Assembly (NCBI GenBank): GCA_031266255.1
Contig: JAISBK010000133.1
Span: 1-21,080, forward strand
Length of the DNA stretch: 21,080 bases
DNA from: Treponema sp.
GTDB lineage: Bacteria; Spirochaetota; Spirochaetia; Treponematales; Breznakiellaceae
Direction: 5' to 3'
This document shows positions 13,705-21,080 of this stretch, piece by piece. The position numbers and the translations under genes are program-made. Numbering within the stretch: position 1 is the first letter of the stretch; every line of letters begins with the position of its first letter. The notes beneath the pieces are model-generated. The model did no database searches, was not told the DNA's origin, and worked only from the letters and a program-made list of their open reading frames with translations.

Positions 13705-14850
13705 ATGAAAAAGATAAATACCCAACGGGGTTTATACAGGCGCCTGCGTCTAAAGAGCGCGGTACTGCTGGTTATCTTGCCCTTTTTGGGGGGCTGTACG
13801 GTAACCAGTTCCCGTTCTTCTGACAAGGACAACCCAAAGACCGTGACGATTGTTACCTGGAATGTCCAGGCCCTGTTTGATGGAGATGAAACCGGTATGG
13901 AATACGATACCTATCTCCAAGCTGCAGGATGGACCAATGAAAAGTACCGGGCACGGCTCAATACGCTCGCTCAGGGGATGAGCCGTATAGCCGGCAACAC
14001 TCCAGACATCCTTGGTATGGAAGAAATCGAAAATAGCCGTGTTTTAGAGGATCTGGTCGAGGGGCCGTTGAAAGACTGCGGGTACCAGTACTTTTGTTTT
14101 GCCAACAATCCTGGTGCATCTTTGGGAATCGGGCTATTAAGCCGTTTCCCCTTAGCAGAGACCCGGGTACATTCGATTACCGACCAGGGGCAAACCGCAC
14201 CCCGGCCAATTCTTGAGGCCAGGCTCTTGGTACAAAACCAGCCCCTCGTGCTTTTGGTCTGTCATTGGAAAGCAAAACAAGCAGATCAAGAAACGGCGGT
14301 CACTGAATTCCTCCGAAGAGCTGCCGCTCGAATCGTGGTAAGGAGGCTGCAGGAACTCCAGGAGGAAGATCCAGCGATACCGGTCATTATTATGGGAGAC
14401 TTAAATGAAAACCACGATGAATGGTACCGGGAAACCGGAACCACGATTACGGCCCTGCTTCCCGATGACCCGGAAGCCGCAGCCCTCATAGGCTCGCGTG
14501 GAGATGCCGAATCCTCTGGAGATTTCCTCATCCTCAGCCGGAACAAGCCACCCATACCGGTATATTTTCCTGATCCTGCTCCGGCGCTCTACTCTCCCTG
14601 GGGGAATGAACTCCAGGAAGGCTCCTACTACTTCAAGGACAACTGGGAAACTATCGATCATTTTCTGCTCACCGCACCCTTGTTTGATAGGATAGGCTGG
14701 GATTTTGCGAGCTGTATGGTCATAAACCAGGAGCCGTTTATCAATGCCCAGGGTCGGCCCGCTACCTACAATCCCCGTACCGGCAATGGCCTGAGTGATC
14801 ATCTTCCCCTGCTGCTTATCCTCCAGCTTGCCTCTACCCAGGATGGGTAG
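13705..14850 (+). CDS. Endonuclease/exonuclease/phosphatase-family lipoprotein
   Basis: 381-residue EEP-superfamily (DNase I-like) phosphoesterase. A basic N-terminus, hydrophobic core and lipobox FLGGC indicate export and lipid anchoring. Catalytic motifs appear in order: TWNVQALFDG (Asn), ILGMEEIEN (metal Glu), LVCHWKAK, IIMGDLNENHDEW (Asp-x-Asn) and the final NGLSDHLPLLL (Asp-His). A DNWETIDHFLL segment precedes the last motif as is usual. The start at 13705 has only a weak GGGAAAA site; a GGAGG lies 14 bases away, longer than ideal. The substrate could be nucleic acid, phospholipid or phosphoinositide-like. Surface nucleases of this type scavenge nucleotides, which would fit the neighbouring add gene; that link is inference. 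Confidence 0.8.
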   Translation: MKKINTQRGLYRRLRLKSAVLLVILPFLGGCTVTSSRSSDKDNPKTVTIVTWNVQALFDGDETGMEYDTYLQAAGWTNEKYRARLNTLAQGMSRIAGNTPDILGMEEIENSRVLEDLVEGPLKDCGYQYFCFANNPGASLGIGLLSRFPLAETRVHSITDQGQTAPRPILEARLLVQNQPLVLLVCHWKAKQADQETAVTEFLRRAAARIVVRRLQELQEEDPAIPVIIMGDLNENHDEWYRETGTTITALLPDDPEAAALIGSRGDAESSGDFLILSRNKPPIPVYFPDPAPALYSPWGNELQEGSYYFKDNWETIDHFLLTAPLFDRIGWDFASCMVINQEPFINAQGRPATYNPRTGNGLSDHLPLLLILQLASTQDG

Positions 14851-14945
14851 CTTCCCCCGGATGGCAAACGGCTAAAGATGCTGAGGATAAACTATGAGCG
14901 GATAGCGACGGATAACTCTGAAACGGCCAGTGCTACATCCACTCC

Positions 14946-15497
14946 TTACAAGCCTAAAACTATCCCGGCTATGCCTGCTGCGGTAATGTAGATAACCGGG
15001 TGCTTCTTGAACTTAAAGATGAGCAGAAACAGGACCAAAAATAAGAGACATTCCCGCCACCGGATGCTTTCATACCAGATCGGTGCGTTACCCTGGTAAA
15101 GAGAGTGTTTGAGGGCCCCGAAACCAGCAGCACAGAGGAGTCCTCCTGCAGCCGGACGAAGACCGGAAAACACGGCAATGACTACCCGGTTCTCCCTGAA
15201 CGTCTGGAGCATCCGCGCAATGATGACGATCACGATTATGGAAGGGCTTACCAAACCCACAACCGATACTGCGGCCCCGGGAATCCCCATACAGAGAAAG
15301 CCGGTATAGGCCGCCATATTGACCCCAATGGCCCCGGGTAATGATTGGGCCACTGCCTGCATATTACCGATCATCTCAGGGCTTATCCATTCGTAGGAAT
15401 CTGCCATTTGATAGAGAAAAGGAAGGGTAGCCAGACCGCCGCCCACGGAAAAGACCCCGATCTTAAAGAATTCTACGAACAGCCACAAGAGCATCAT
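14946..15497 (-). CDS. Chromate transporter (CHR family), short-chain subunit 2
   Basis: 183-residue single-domain CHR protein with about six hydrophobic segments. It shows the family motif FSVGGGLATLPFL near the N-terminus and AQSLPGAIGVNMAAYTGF around residues 50-67. Short CHR proteins work as pairs of opposite topology, equivalent to the two halves of ChrA. The ATG at 15497 overlaps the stop of its partner (ATGA), with AAGGAGG upstream, so the two are translationally coupled. Family members export chromate in some bacteria; in an anaerobe the physiological anion may differ. It is the last gene of the aspS-chr-chr run and converges on the EEP lipoprotein gene. Confidence 0.85.
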   Translation of the reverse strand: MMLLWLFVEFFKIGVFSVGGGLATLPFLYQMADSYEWISPEMIGNMQAVAQSLPGAIGVNMAAYTGFLCMGIPGAAVSVVGLVSPSIIVIVIIARMLQTFRENRVVIAVFSGLRPAAGGLLCAAGFGALKHSLYQGNAPIWYESIRWRECLLFLVLFLLIFKFKKHPVIYITAAGIAGIVLGL

Positions 15498-16057
15498 GGG
15501 GATCCTCCTTGGCTGGAGAGGCCTTCCTTTTTAGGCCGGTACAGGAAAAAGCCGGCTACCCCTGCGGCAATAACCAGCAGCACCGGATTGGTGTTGAACA
15601 CCGCGGAAAGGGCAAAACCAAGGATGAAGATGACTATGGCCTTGCCGTCTTTGAATACCCCTTTGAGGAGCTTGAGAACCGTATCCAAAATGAGGGCCCC
15701 TACTGCCACCCGAATACCGGTAAAGGCATGTTGCACCAGGGGATACTCTGCAAAATTTTGCAAACAAAGGGCAATAACCGTGATGAAAACGACCCCAGGA
15801 AACACAAAACCCAGAGTGGTGAGGATCCCTCCCAGGAGGCCTTTTCTTTTGAACCCAATAAAAGTGGAAGTATTGACCGCAATGATGCCGGGGGTTACCT
15901 GGGCGATGGTATAATAATCCATCACCTCTTCCATGGTAGTCCAGCCCTTCTTCTGTATCAGTTCCCGCTCAATGACGGGGATCATCGCATAGCCCCCGCC
16001 AAAGGTGATACACCCAAGCTTGCCAAAGGTAAGCAATAACTCCATATATTCTTTCAC
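15494..16057 (-). CDS. Chromate transporter (CHR family), short-chain subunit 1
   Basis: 187-residue single-domain CHR protein. The signature FGKLGCITFGGGYAMIPVIE is at the N-terminus and AQVTPGIIAVNTSTFIGF follows around residues 53-70, with about six hydrophobic segments. The start used is GTG at 16057, with AGGAA roughly 12 bases before; the ATG at 16045 is an alternative that would shorten it by four residues. It begins 22 bp after the aspS stop codon and so is probably cotranscribed with it. It pairs with the overlapping downstream CHR protein. Confidence 0.85.
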   Translation of the reverse strand: MKEYMELLLTFGKLGCITFGGGYAMIPVIERELIQKKGWTTMEEVMDYYTIAQVTPGIIAVNTSTFIGFKRKGLLGGILTTLGFVFPGVVFITVIALCLQNFAEYPLVQHAFTGIRVAVGALILDTVLKLLKGVFKDGKAIVIFILGFALSAVFNTNPVLLVIAAGVAGFFLYRPKKEGLSSQGGSP

Positions 16058-16079
16058 TTTTTTTTATATTCCTGTTTCT

Positions 16080-17912
16080 TTAAGGGGCGCGAGTGCTCAC
16101 AATGGAAAGGTGCAATTCGTCAAGTTGCTTCTGAGCTACCTCGCTGGGACTGTCATCCAAAGGACTCTCGGCAAAGGAATTTTTGGGGAAGGGGATGACC
16201 TCTTTAATCGAGGTTTCCCCAGCCATGAGCATCACCAAGCGATCCAAACCAGGAGCAATACCCCCGTGAGGAGGAGCGCCGAACTTGAAGGCTTCGGTGA
16301 GGAAGCCGAATTTCTGTTCCGCTTCCTGGGGATCAAGTCCCAGGATATGGAAGATCCGTTTCTGCAGTACAGGGTCATGGATACGGATGGAACCGGAGGC
16401 AAGCTCGTACCCGTTAAGAACCAGATCGTACAGGTCTCCCTTCACCGAACCCGGATCCTGTTCAAGGATCTCATGGTATTGGGTCTGGGGATAGGAAAAC
16501 ATGTGATGGGCTGCTTCCCAGTGGTTCTCTGCTTCATTGAAGGTAAAGAGCGGGAAGTCCAGGATCCAGACAAAGGCAAAGCACGTGGGATCAAGAAGGC
16601 CCAAATCCCGGCCCAGCTTGGATCGTACCGCGCCTAGGGCGATGTTGGCTATCTTTCTCCGGGAATCCCCCACCATGAGGATGAGATCCCCCGGGTTGGC
16701 TCCCAAGCCTTGCACAACGTCCTTGGCCTGGGCTGCGAAAAACTTCGCCACCCCCCCTTCCAATATGGGCGCGGCTTTCGTACCGGTAACCTTCATCCAT
16801 GCAAGACCCTTGGCTTGGTAGATCTTAGCCTGGGCTTCAAGCTCCTCAATCTGTTTCCGGGAATAGGAAGCCTTACCCGGTACCACGAGAGCCTTGACCC
16901 CGCCGCCAGCCAGGGTAATTCCCTTGGCCGCTGCAGCCTGTTTTGCTGCCTCCCCGATTGCCAGGGCATCTTTGAAGGCTTGAAAGTCCCCGGCAGCTAT
17001 ATACGGCCCAAAATCCTGCAAAGGCATAGCAAAACGAAGATCCGGCTTATCGGTCCCGTATTGCTCCTGGGCGGTTTCATAGCTCAACCGGGTAAACTGC
17101 GGGGGAAGGTCCTGGTTTAGACATTGCTTAAACACATAGCCCATGAGTCCTTCGGTCATCGTGAGAATATCCTCCCGGTCTACAAAGGACATCTCTATAT
17201 CGATCTGGGTGAACTCAGGCTGCCTATCCCCCCGGGCGTCCTCATCCCGGTAACAGCGGGCAATCTGGAAATATTTATCGAACCCTGCCACCATGAGGAT
17301 CTGTTTATACAACTGAGGAGACTGGGGAAGCGCATAGAATTTACCGGGGTAGAGCCGGGAAGGTACCAGGTAATCCCTCGCGCCTTCGGGAGTGGATTTG
17401 ATGAACGTAGGGGTTTCAATCTCGTAAAAGCCCTGGCGGATCATCCATGTTCGAACCGCAAAGCTTACCTCATGGCGCAGGCGGATTCGTTTCTGCATAC
17501 CCCCGGAACGCAGGTCCAGGTAGCGGTATTTGAGCCTGAGTTCTTCTTTTGCCCCGGTCTCTTCCTCTATCGGGAAGGGCAGTACCTCACTCCGGTTCAA
17601 AATAACCAGTTGGTCTGCATCCACCTCAATTTCACCGGTGGGCATCTCGGGGTTTACCATACCAGCCGGTCTCAGGCGAACCCTGCCCTCCACCGCGATA
17701 CAGTACTCGTTTCGCAGTTCCCCGGTCAGCGCACTGAGGGCAGACCCTTCCCCAACCACTATCTGGGTAATACCGTATCGATCTCGGAGGTTAATAAAGG
17801 CAATACCTCCATGATCCCGCTTCCGGTGAACCCACCCGTTTAATACCACGGTTTTACCCACATCCTGCTTCCTCAGGGCACCGCAGTGGGTAGTTCGTTT
17901 CAGTTGTTCCAT
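16080..17912 (-). CDS. aspS: Aspartyl-tRNA synthetase, bacterial type
   Basis: 610-residue class II aminoacyl-tRNA synthetase, charging tRNA-Asp (perhaps also tRNA-Asn) with aspartate. The N-terminal OB-fold anticodon-binding domain has LNGWVHRKRDHGG. The catalytic core has ALPQSPQLYKQ, YFQIARCYRDED (motif 2) and GIAPGLDRLVML (motif 3), with the bacterial GAD insertion between. His34 and Gly84 correspond, by eye, to the two residues associated with non-discriminating bacterial AspRS, which would feed the GatCAB route to Asn-tRNA. No SD precedes the ATG at 17912; a good promoter places the transcript start at or next to the A of the ATG. Two CHR transporter genes follow closely. Confidence 0.93.
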   Translation of the reverse strand: MEQLKRTTHCGALRKQDVGKTVVLNGWVHRKRDHGGIAFINLRDRYGITQIVVGEGSALSALTGELRNEYCIAVEGRVRLRPAGMVNPEMPTGEIEVDADQLVILNRSEVLPFPIEEETGAKEELRLKYRYLDLRSGGMQKRIRLRHEVSFAVRTWMIRQGFYEIETPTFIKSTPEGARDYLVPSRLYPGKFYALPQSPQLYKQILMVAGFDKYFQIARCYRDEDARGDRQPEFTQIDIEMSFVDREDILTMTEGLMGYVFKQCLNQDLPPQFTRLSYETAQEQYGTDKPDLRFAMPLQDFGPYIAAGDFQAFKDALAIGEAAKQAAAAKGITLAGGGVKALVVPGKASYSRKQIEELEAQAKIYQAKGLAWMKVTGTKAAPILEGGVAKFFAAQAKDVVQGLGANPGDLILMVGDSRRKIANIALGAVRSKLGRDLGLLDPTCFAFVWILDFPLFTFNEAENHWEAAHHMFSYPQTQYHEILEQDPGSVKGDLYDLVLNGYELASGSIRIHDPVLQKRIFHILGLDPQEAEQKFGFLTEAFKFGAPPHGGIAPGLDRLVMLMAGETSIKEVIPFPKNSFAESPLDDSPSEVAQKQLDELHLSIVSTRAP

Positions 17913-17918
17913 GCTATA

Positions 17919-17947
17919 ACTATAACGGGGTGAAGAACCGGTATCAA
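17919..17947 (-). promoter_or_regulatory. Sigma-70 promoter for aspS, apparently leaderless
   Basis: Minus strand TTGATA (17947-17942), a 17-bp spacer, TATAGT (17924-17919), then six bases before the ATG at 17912. The A of the ATG is the seventh base after the -10, the usual start distance, and no SD is present. Both facts agree on a leaderless mRNA. Confidence 0.65.
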
Positions 17948-18154
17948 GGCTGAAAATTTTGTGTTTTGACCGCTTGACTCTTTTTGACTAATTGGATAGG
18001 TTAATTGAAATATTGAGGCTTACGGGAAGCCTGTCAGAATTTCTTGCAAGCTGCAGGATATATACAAAACACCGGCAAGTCTTCAAAGTTCTTCAAACAC
18101 CAAGGAGGATGCCCCTTGGGGAAAGTTTTAAAAAGGTTATACCTACACTAAATA

Positions 18155-18174
18155 ATCCTGAACGAGTTCAGGAT
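18155..18174. promoter_or_regulatory. 20-bp perfect dyad upstream of chemoreceptor gene
   Basis: ATCCTGAACGAGTTCAGGAT, 9-bp arms around GA, lies 38 bp before the chemoreceptor ATG. It is either a repressor operator or an RNA hairpin in the leader. The rest of 17948-18154 shows three spaced TTGAC repeats (17966-17988) and a small GGCTT/AAGCC hairpin near 18013-18031, but no clear promoter. Confidence 0.45.
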
Positions 18175-18211
18175 AGTAAGCGAAAAGAAATTGTAAGCGA
18201 TGGAGTAACGT

Positions 18212-19804
18212 ATGAAACGGTCTTCTATGTTGTTCATAGTCTTGTCGGCTGCGGTCGTGATACTTGGGGGAAATATAGGCTCTTTTTTAGGTCTCCCTGT
18301 TCCGGTCTGTTCGGTAGTCTTTTTTGTAGTTTTCAGTGTTATATGGCATATAATTTTTGATAAAAAATTAGAATTATATGTAGAAAGTATCAAACAATCA
18401 ACAGAAAAGGAAGACGCCTGGAAAAGGGTAGTACAGTTTTTAAATGGCATCAAAAAGAACTCAAACGAAATAAATGGACGCGTTTCAAAAGCCCTTGACG
18501 CTGCGATCAATGCCGGAGGGCAAATAGGTAAAAATATCAGTTCTATAGAAGAGAAAAACCAATCGCTTTATGAAAGAATCAGCGCAGCGTCTTTGGCGTC
18601 TGAACAGATTACGGCTACCATTATACAAACCGGTGTAAAACTTGAAAAAGAGGAACAATCAATAGTCCAAACAGGGACGGCTATAGAAGAAATAAACGCT
18701 AATGTTCATAGCGTGGAAAATATTACCAGGCGGAAAACAGAAACTCTTGAGAAATTGCAAGCGACGCTGGAAACAGGATCGCGGCGGATTAATCTTCTGG
18801 GACGTACAATATCGGAAGTAACTACCCTGGTAAACAATATTTCCGGCGTGGTTCAGGTAATCGATGGCATAGCGGCGCAGACGAATCTTCTGTCAATGAA
18901 CGCCGCAATAGAAGCCGCCCACGCAGGGGAAACCGGGAAAGGATTCGCGGTAGTCGCTGCCGAGGTACGCAAACTTGCGGAAAGCGCGTCCGTAAACTCA
19001 AAATCAATTACGGAATCAATAAAAAATATTGTAGCTAAAATTGACGAAGCTAAAAAAGCAAGCTGTGTCGCCGAGGAAACCTTTAATAATATACAAAACG
19101 AAACTAATAATTTTGTAACCGCATTCAATGAAATATCACACGCCACCGAGGAATTATCAATAGGTATGGATCAAATATTAAAATCCATCAATGAAGTACG
19201 GGAATTTTCAGAGGAAATCGCAGGGGGAAGCAAGGAAATGGCCGTCGGTTCTCAAAACATTGAGGAAGCGTTAAGAGAGATTACCGATTATGCTGGTGGA
19301 ATAGTAAAGGATATAGGGGAAGTACATAAAAACGCGATGGATATAACCGGCGCACAAAGCGACATAAGTCAATTCGCCGTAGATAACGATAAAAACATGG
19401 CGGCTTTATATAAAGAACTTGAAAAAAGCGGTTTCCTTGAAAAAGAAGGGACTATTTTTAATTATAATTTAATAGTATTGATGCACCGCAACTGGCTGGT
19501 GCAATTACGAGCGTTTCTTGACGATCGTAAAAAAAATCTTGTGGTTACCGACAAGGATTATATAAAATGCGATCTTGGAAAATGGATATACGGGGAAGGG
19601 AAAGAATTTGAAAATAATAACCATTACCGGATGCTTGAAAAACAGCATCAAGAGTTTCATAGGCTTGCGTGGGAAATATATACAGCGAAGCAAAGTGGTG
19701 ATAAAGTAAAGATGGAAGCATTATATAAATCTATAATGGATGAATATCAGAAGGTTGTATCATTATTAGGAAATTTAAATAATAAAGTAAATCATGTAGC
19801 GTAA
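18212..19804 (+). CDS. Methyl-accepting chemotaxis protein with C-terminal CZB zinc-binding domain
   Basis: 530-residue chemoreceptor. Two membrane segments (about residues 5-24 and 31-50) are separated by only a few residues, so there is no periplasmic sensor domain. A long coiled-coil cytoplasmic part follows, with the conserved signalling tip IDGIAAQTNLLSMNAAIEAA and AGETGKGFAVVAAEVRKLAE. Residues 416-530 form a chemoreceptor zinc-binding (CZB) domain: His425, Cys453 in KCDLGKWIYGEG, His479 and His483 make the 3His/1Cys site. Such domains respond to zinc or, through the Cys, to hypochlorous acid. GGAG six bases before the ATG fixes the start. The gene is noticeably richer in A/T codons than its neighbours, hinting at a different origin. 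Confidence 0.9.
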   Translation: MKRSSMLFIVLSAAVVILGGNIGSFLGLPVPVCSVVFFVVFSVIWHIIFDKKLELYVESIKQSTEKEDAWKRVVQFLNGIKKNSNEINGRVSKALDAAINAGGQIGKNISSIEEKNQSLYERISAASLASEQITATIIQTGVKLEKEEQSIVQTGTAIEEINANVHSVENITRRKTETLEKLQATLETGSRRINLLGRTISEVTTLVNNISGVVQVIDGIAAQTNLLSMNAAIEAAHAGETGKGFAVVAAEVRKLAESASVNSKSITESIKNIVAKIDEAKKASCVAEETFNNIQNETNNFVTAFNEISHATEELSIGMDQILKSINEVREFSEEIAGGSKEMAVGSQNIEEALREITDYAGGIVKDIGEVHKNAMDITGAQSDISQFAVDNDKNMAALYKELEKSGFLEKEGTIFNYNLIVLMHRNWLVQLRAFLDDRKKNLVVTDKDYIKCDLGKWIYGEGKEFENNNHYRMLEKQHQEFHRLAWEIYTAKQSGDKVKMEALYKSIMDEYQKVVSLLGNLNNKVNHVA

Positions 19805-19817
19805 CCTACGTAAGATC

Positions 19818-20239
19818 TCAAGCGCCCCTTATCTTCTGATCCTCCCTTGTAAGCCGAAAAGGAGGCCGTAACACCAGGGAGAAGGGAATATCCTCATGGT
19901 TACCTTCATCAGGAAGGCAAGAGTAATGTTTGGGATCAACAAGGTTTCCAGGGCCAAAGCGGGATTCCCCACATAAAGCGGCCCCAGCGTAGCGGTATGG
20001 ACAGCCAGCACCCGCCGTACCGGATATTCCCGGAGGCTAAAGATAGGTTCCCCCGTAAAGGTCAGGTAATCGGTATGTTTCCGCCGTAAAAGCCGCCGTT
20101 TGCAGTATTGCTCTATGGTATAGGTGGCGGTGATAAGGCAATAACGGCTTAAAGCGTCCTCCCGATCATCAAGACCCAGAACAGCCTTGAAATCCCCAAG
20201 AGAAATAAGCGAATGTAAAATCCCGGTATCCATACCCAC
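19818..20239 (-). pseudogene. Frameshifted phage head-tail-connector-like remnant
   Basis: The N-terminal part, beginning at GTG 20239 or the ATG two codons later, reads DFKAVLGLDDREDALSRY, TIEQYCKRRLL and SLREYPVRRVLAV. This resembles, from memory, gp6-like phage head-tail connector proteins. After about position 20000 this frame turns into an unlikely hydrophobic run ending at 19829. The neighbouring frame over the same bases gives a far more protein-like continuation (NLVDPKHYSCLPDEGN, then EDIPFSLVLRPPFRLTRE) ending with TGA at 19818. A one-base loss near 19985-20005 explains this. No phage neighbours remain and no good SD is present, so it is probably a dead prophage fragment. Confidence 0.5.
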
Positions 20240-20555
20240 AGGGTAAGCCTGGCAAAACCGTTTTTATATACGAGAAACGTGCAATTTTTGCCTAACTCCC
20301 AAAAATCTGATACATTCAAGACAAGAGGTAACGAAATGGCCGTCAAAGTCAAACCCGTACAGCTTTAAACTGGAACCTTTAATCCCTTCAACATCTCTTT
20401 CACATTTTATGTGTACTATTGCGGAGTACAATGAGTATCTTTATCAAGACGCTTTGCGTTCACAAGATGATCATATTGCCTACACTTGGCTTTTTACGAA
20501 AAAAACGGCTTTATCCGGAACGCCGAACTTTTCAGAAAAATTTGACGTATATAAA
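20240..20555. other. Gene-poor spacer between phage remnant and TetR gene
   Basis: No convincing gene. A ten-codon frame (MAVKVKPVQL then TAA) starts at ATG 20336 on the plus strand behind AAGAGGTAACGAA, a reasonable ribosome site, and may be a leftover gene start. Other frames here look random. A likely terminator for the TetR gene lies at 20499-20525. Confidence 0.4.
20499..20525 (-). terminator. Intrinsic terminator after TetR gene
   Basis: On the minus strand CGGC (20525-20522) pairs with GCCG (20509-20506), with a TCCGGA-containing loop, followed by seven T. It lies about 30 bp past the TetR stop codon. The stem is short, so the call is moderate. Confidence 0.4.
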
Positions 20556-21080
20556 TTATTCTTTGTTTATACGAATAACTATATTGGGAATATTTCGGTA
20601 AATTACTTTCCCCGGGATAGTCATAGCATTAAGTATAGAAACAAATTGATCAGCCGCCAGAGGCATATCATTTAAAAACCAGTCTAAAAATACCCTAAGA
20701 CAGCCGGTAATTTGGTAGCAGATTTTATAGCGGAATATCAAATATTCTTCTCTGGAAAATTTACCCTTAAAAGACTTAATCAAAGAAAGTGGAAGTTTCT
20801 GTACTTCATGCAGAATACGATTTTCAATATCAGTGGTAGACAGTATTTTCTTTAATGTATCCCGATGTTTAACCATATAGATATGATTAAACATAAGAAC
20901 GATGTCATTTTGTTTTTTGGAATCTTGATTTATTTCAATTTTCAACAAATCAGTATTCATGGTGTTTTTAACATACTCAAAAACGACATCATCTTTATCA
21001 TCATAGTTGCGGTAAAAGGTTTGACGCGCTATGCCTGCCTTTTCCGTAATATCCGAAACGGTAATTTTCTCGTATGGCTT
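20556..21080 (-). CDS. TetR-family transcriptional regulator, 5' end outside the window
   Basis: 175 residues are visible; the N-terminus lies beyond the window edge. The first visible residues, from KPYEKITVSDITEKAG to ARQTFYRNYDDKDDVV, are the TetR helix-turn-helix with its diagnostic TFYRNYDDK turn; the reading frame is open to the end of the window. The rest is an all-helical ligand-binding domain, AT-rich and poorly conserved, ending at TAA 20556. An internal ATG at 20960 would give a 134-residue protein without the DNA-binding domain and is not the true start. Target genes and ligand are unknown. Confidence 0.85.
   Translation of the reverse strand, partial: KPYEKITVSDITEKAGIARQTFYRNYDDKDDVVFEYVKNTMNTDLLKIEINQDSKKQNDIVLMFNHIYMVKHRDTLKKILSTTDIENRILHEVQKLPLSLIKSFKGKFSREEYLIFRYKICYQITGCLRVFLDWFLNDMPLAADQFVSILNAMTIPGKVIYRNIPNIVIRINKE

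Noticed and set aside
17992..18360. 122-codon plus-strand frame upstream of and overlapping the chemoreceptor
   Set aside because: Runs out of frame into the chemoreceptor N-terminus, has no recognisable domain and its internal ATG sits directly against an AGGAGG with no spacer.
20409..20675. 88-codon plus-strand frame between phage remnant and TetR gene
   Set aside because: Its second half is antisense to the TetR coding region; no SD and no recognisable motif.

Overview
The window looks like chromosomal DNA from a free-living or gut spirochaete, most likely a Treponema of the termite-gut type (T. primitia / T. azotonutricium group). This is inferred from mid-GC coding sequence, relaxed spirochaetal lipoboxes, a CZB-type chemoreceptor, paired short CHR transporters, and a concentration of flavin/iron-sulfur electron-bifurcation genes as expected in an H2-metabolising anaerobe. 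No rRNA, tRNA, CRISPR array or intact insertion sequence was seen.

Layout. (1) 50-2526: a sodium/glutamate symporter (gltS, minus) diverges from a TAXI-type solute-binding lipoprotein (plus). Well-formed sigma-70 promoters face away from each other in the gap. (2) 2607-6942, minus: a three-gene operon encoding a NuoE-like protein, a NuoF-like protein and a [2Fe-2S]/GltD-like/2x[4Fe-4S] fusion flavoprotein. This is the composition of a Sporomusa-type (Stn) electron-bifurcating transhydrogenase. (3) 7247-10588, minus: a second operon encoding a stand-alone domain resembling the C-terminus of hydrogenase-linked SpoIIE-type phosphatases, a HydC-like (NuoE) protein, a HydB-like (NuoF) protein and a small [2Fe-2S] protein. 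The last equals only the N-terminus of HydA; no H-cluster hydrogenase subunit is present. (4) 11009-11947, minus: a LysR-type regulator. (5) 12368-13576, minus: adenosine deaminase. (6) 13705-14850, plus: an endonuclease/exonuclease/phosphatase-fold lipoprotein. (7) 14946-17912, minus: aspS followed by two overlapping half-size chromate transporter genes. (8) 18212-19804, plus: an AT-rich chemoreceptor with a C-terminal zinc-binding domain. (9) 19818-21080, minus: a frameshifted phage head-tail-connector-like remnant and a TetR regulator cut by the window edge.

The most interesting signal is regulatory. The two iron-sulfur flavoprotein operons (2 and 3) each begin with a leader RNA of about 120 nt. 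The two leaders share conserved sequence blocks and the same nested helices. In each, the 3' strand of the closing helix can instead pair with that operon's own Shine-Dalgarno region, with compensating sequence differences between the two copies. Each also has a different 7-bp hairpin between the anti-SD strand and the SD. This looks like a translational riboswitch or another structured cis-regulatory RNA tied to redox/electron-bifurcation genes. I cannot match it to a riboswitch class I know. A short ACTATGNATA motif also recurs upstream of both operons and of the lysR-type gene, so the LysR protein may add transcriptional control.

Functionally, operons 2 and 3 would connect NADH, NADPH and ferredoxin pools, and possibly H2 or formate through a catalytic subunit encoded elsewhere. 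The remaining genes are housekeeping, nutrient uptake, nucleoside salvage and taxis functions.
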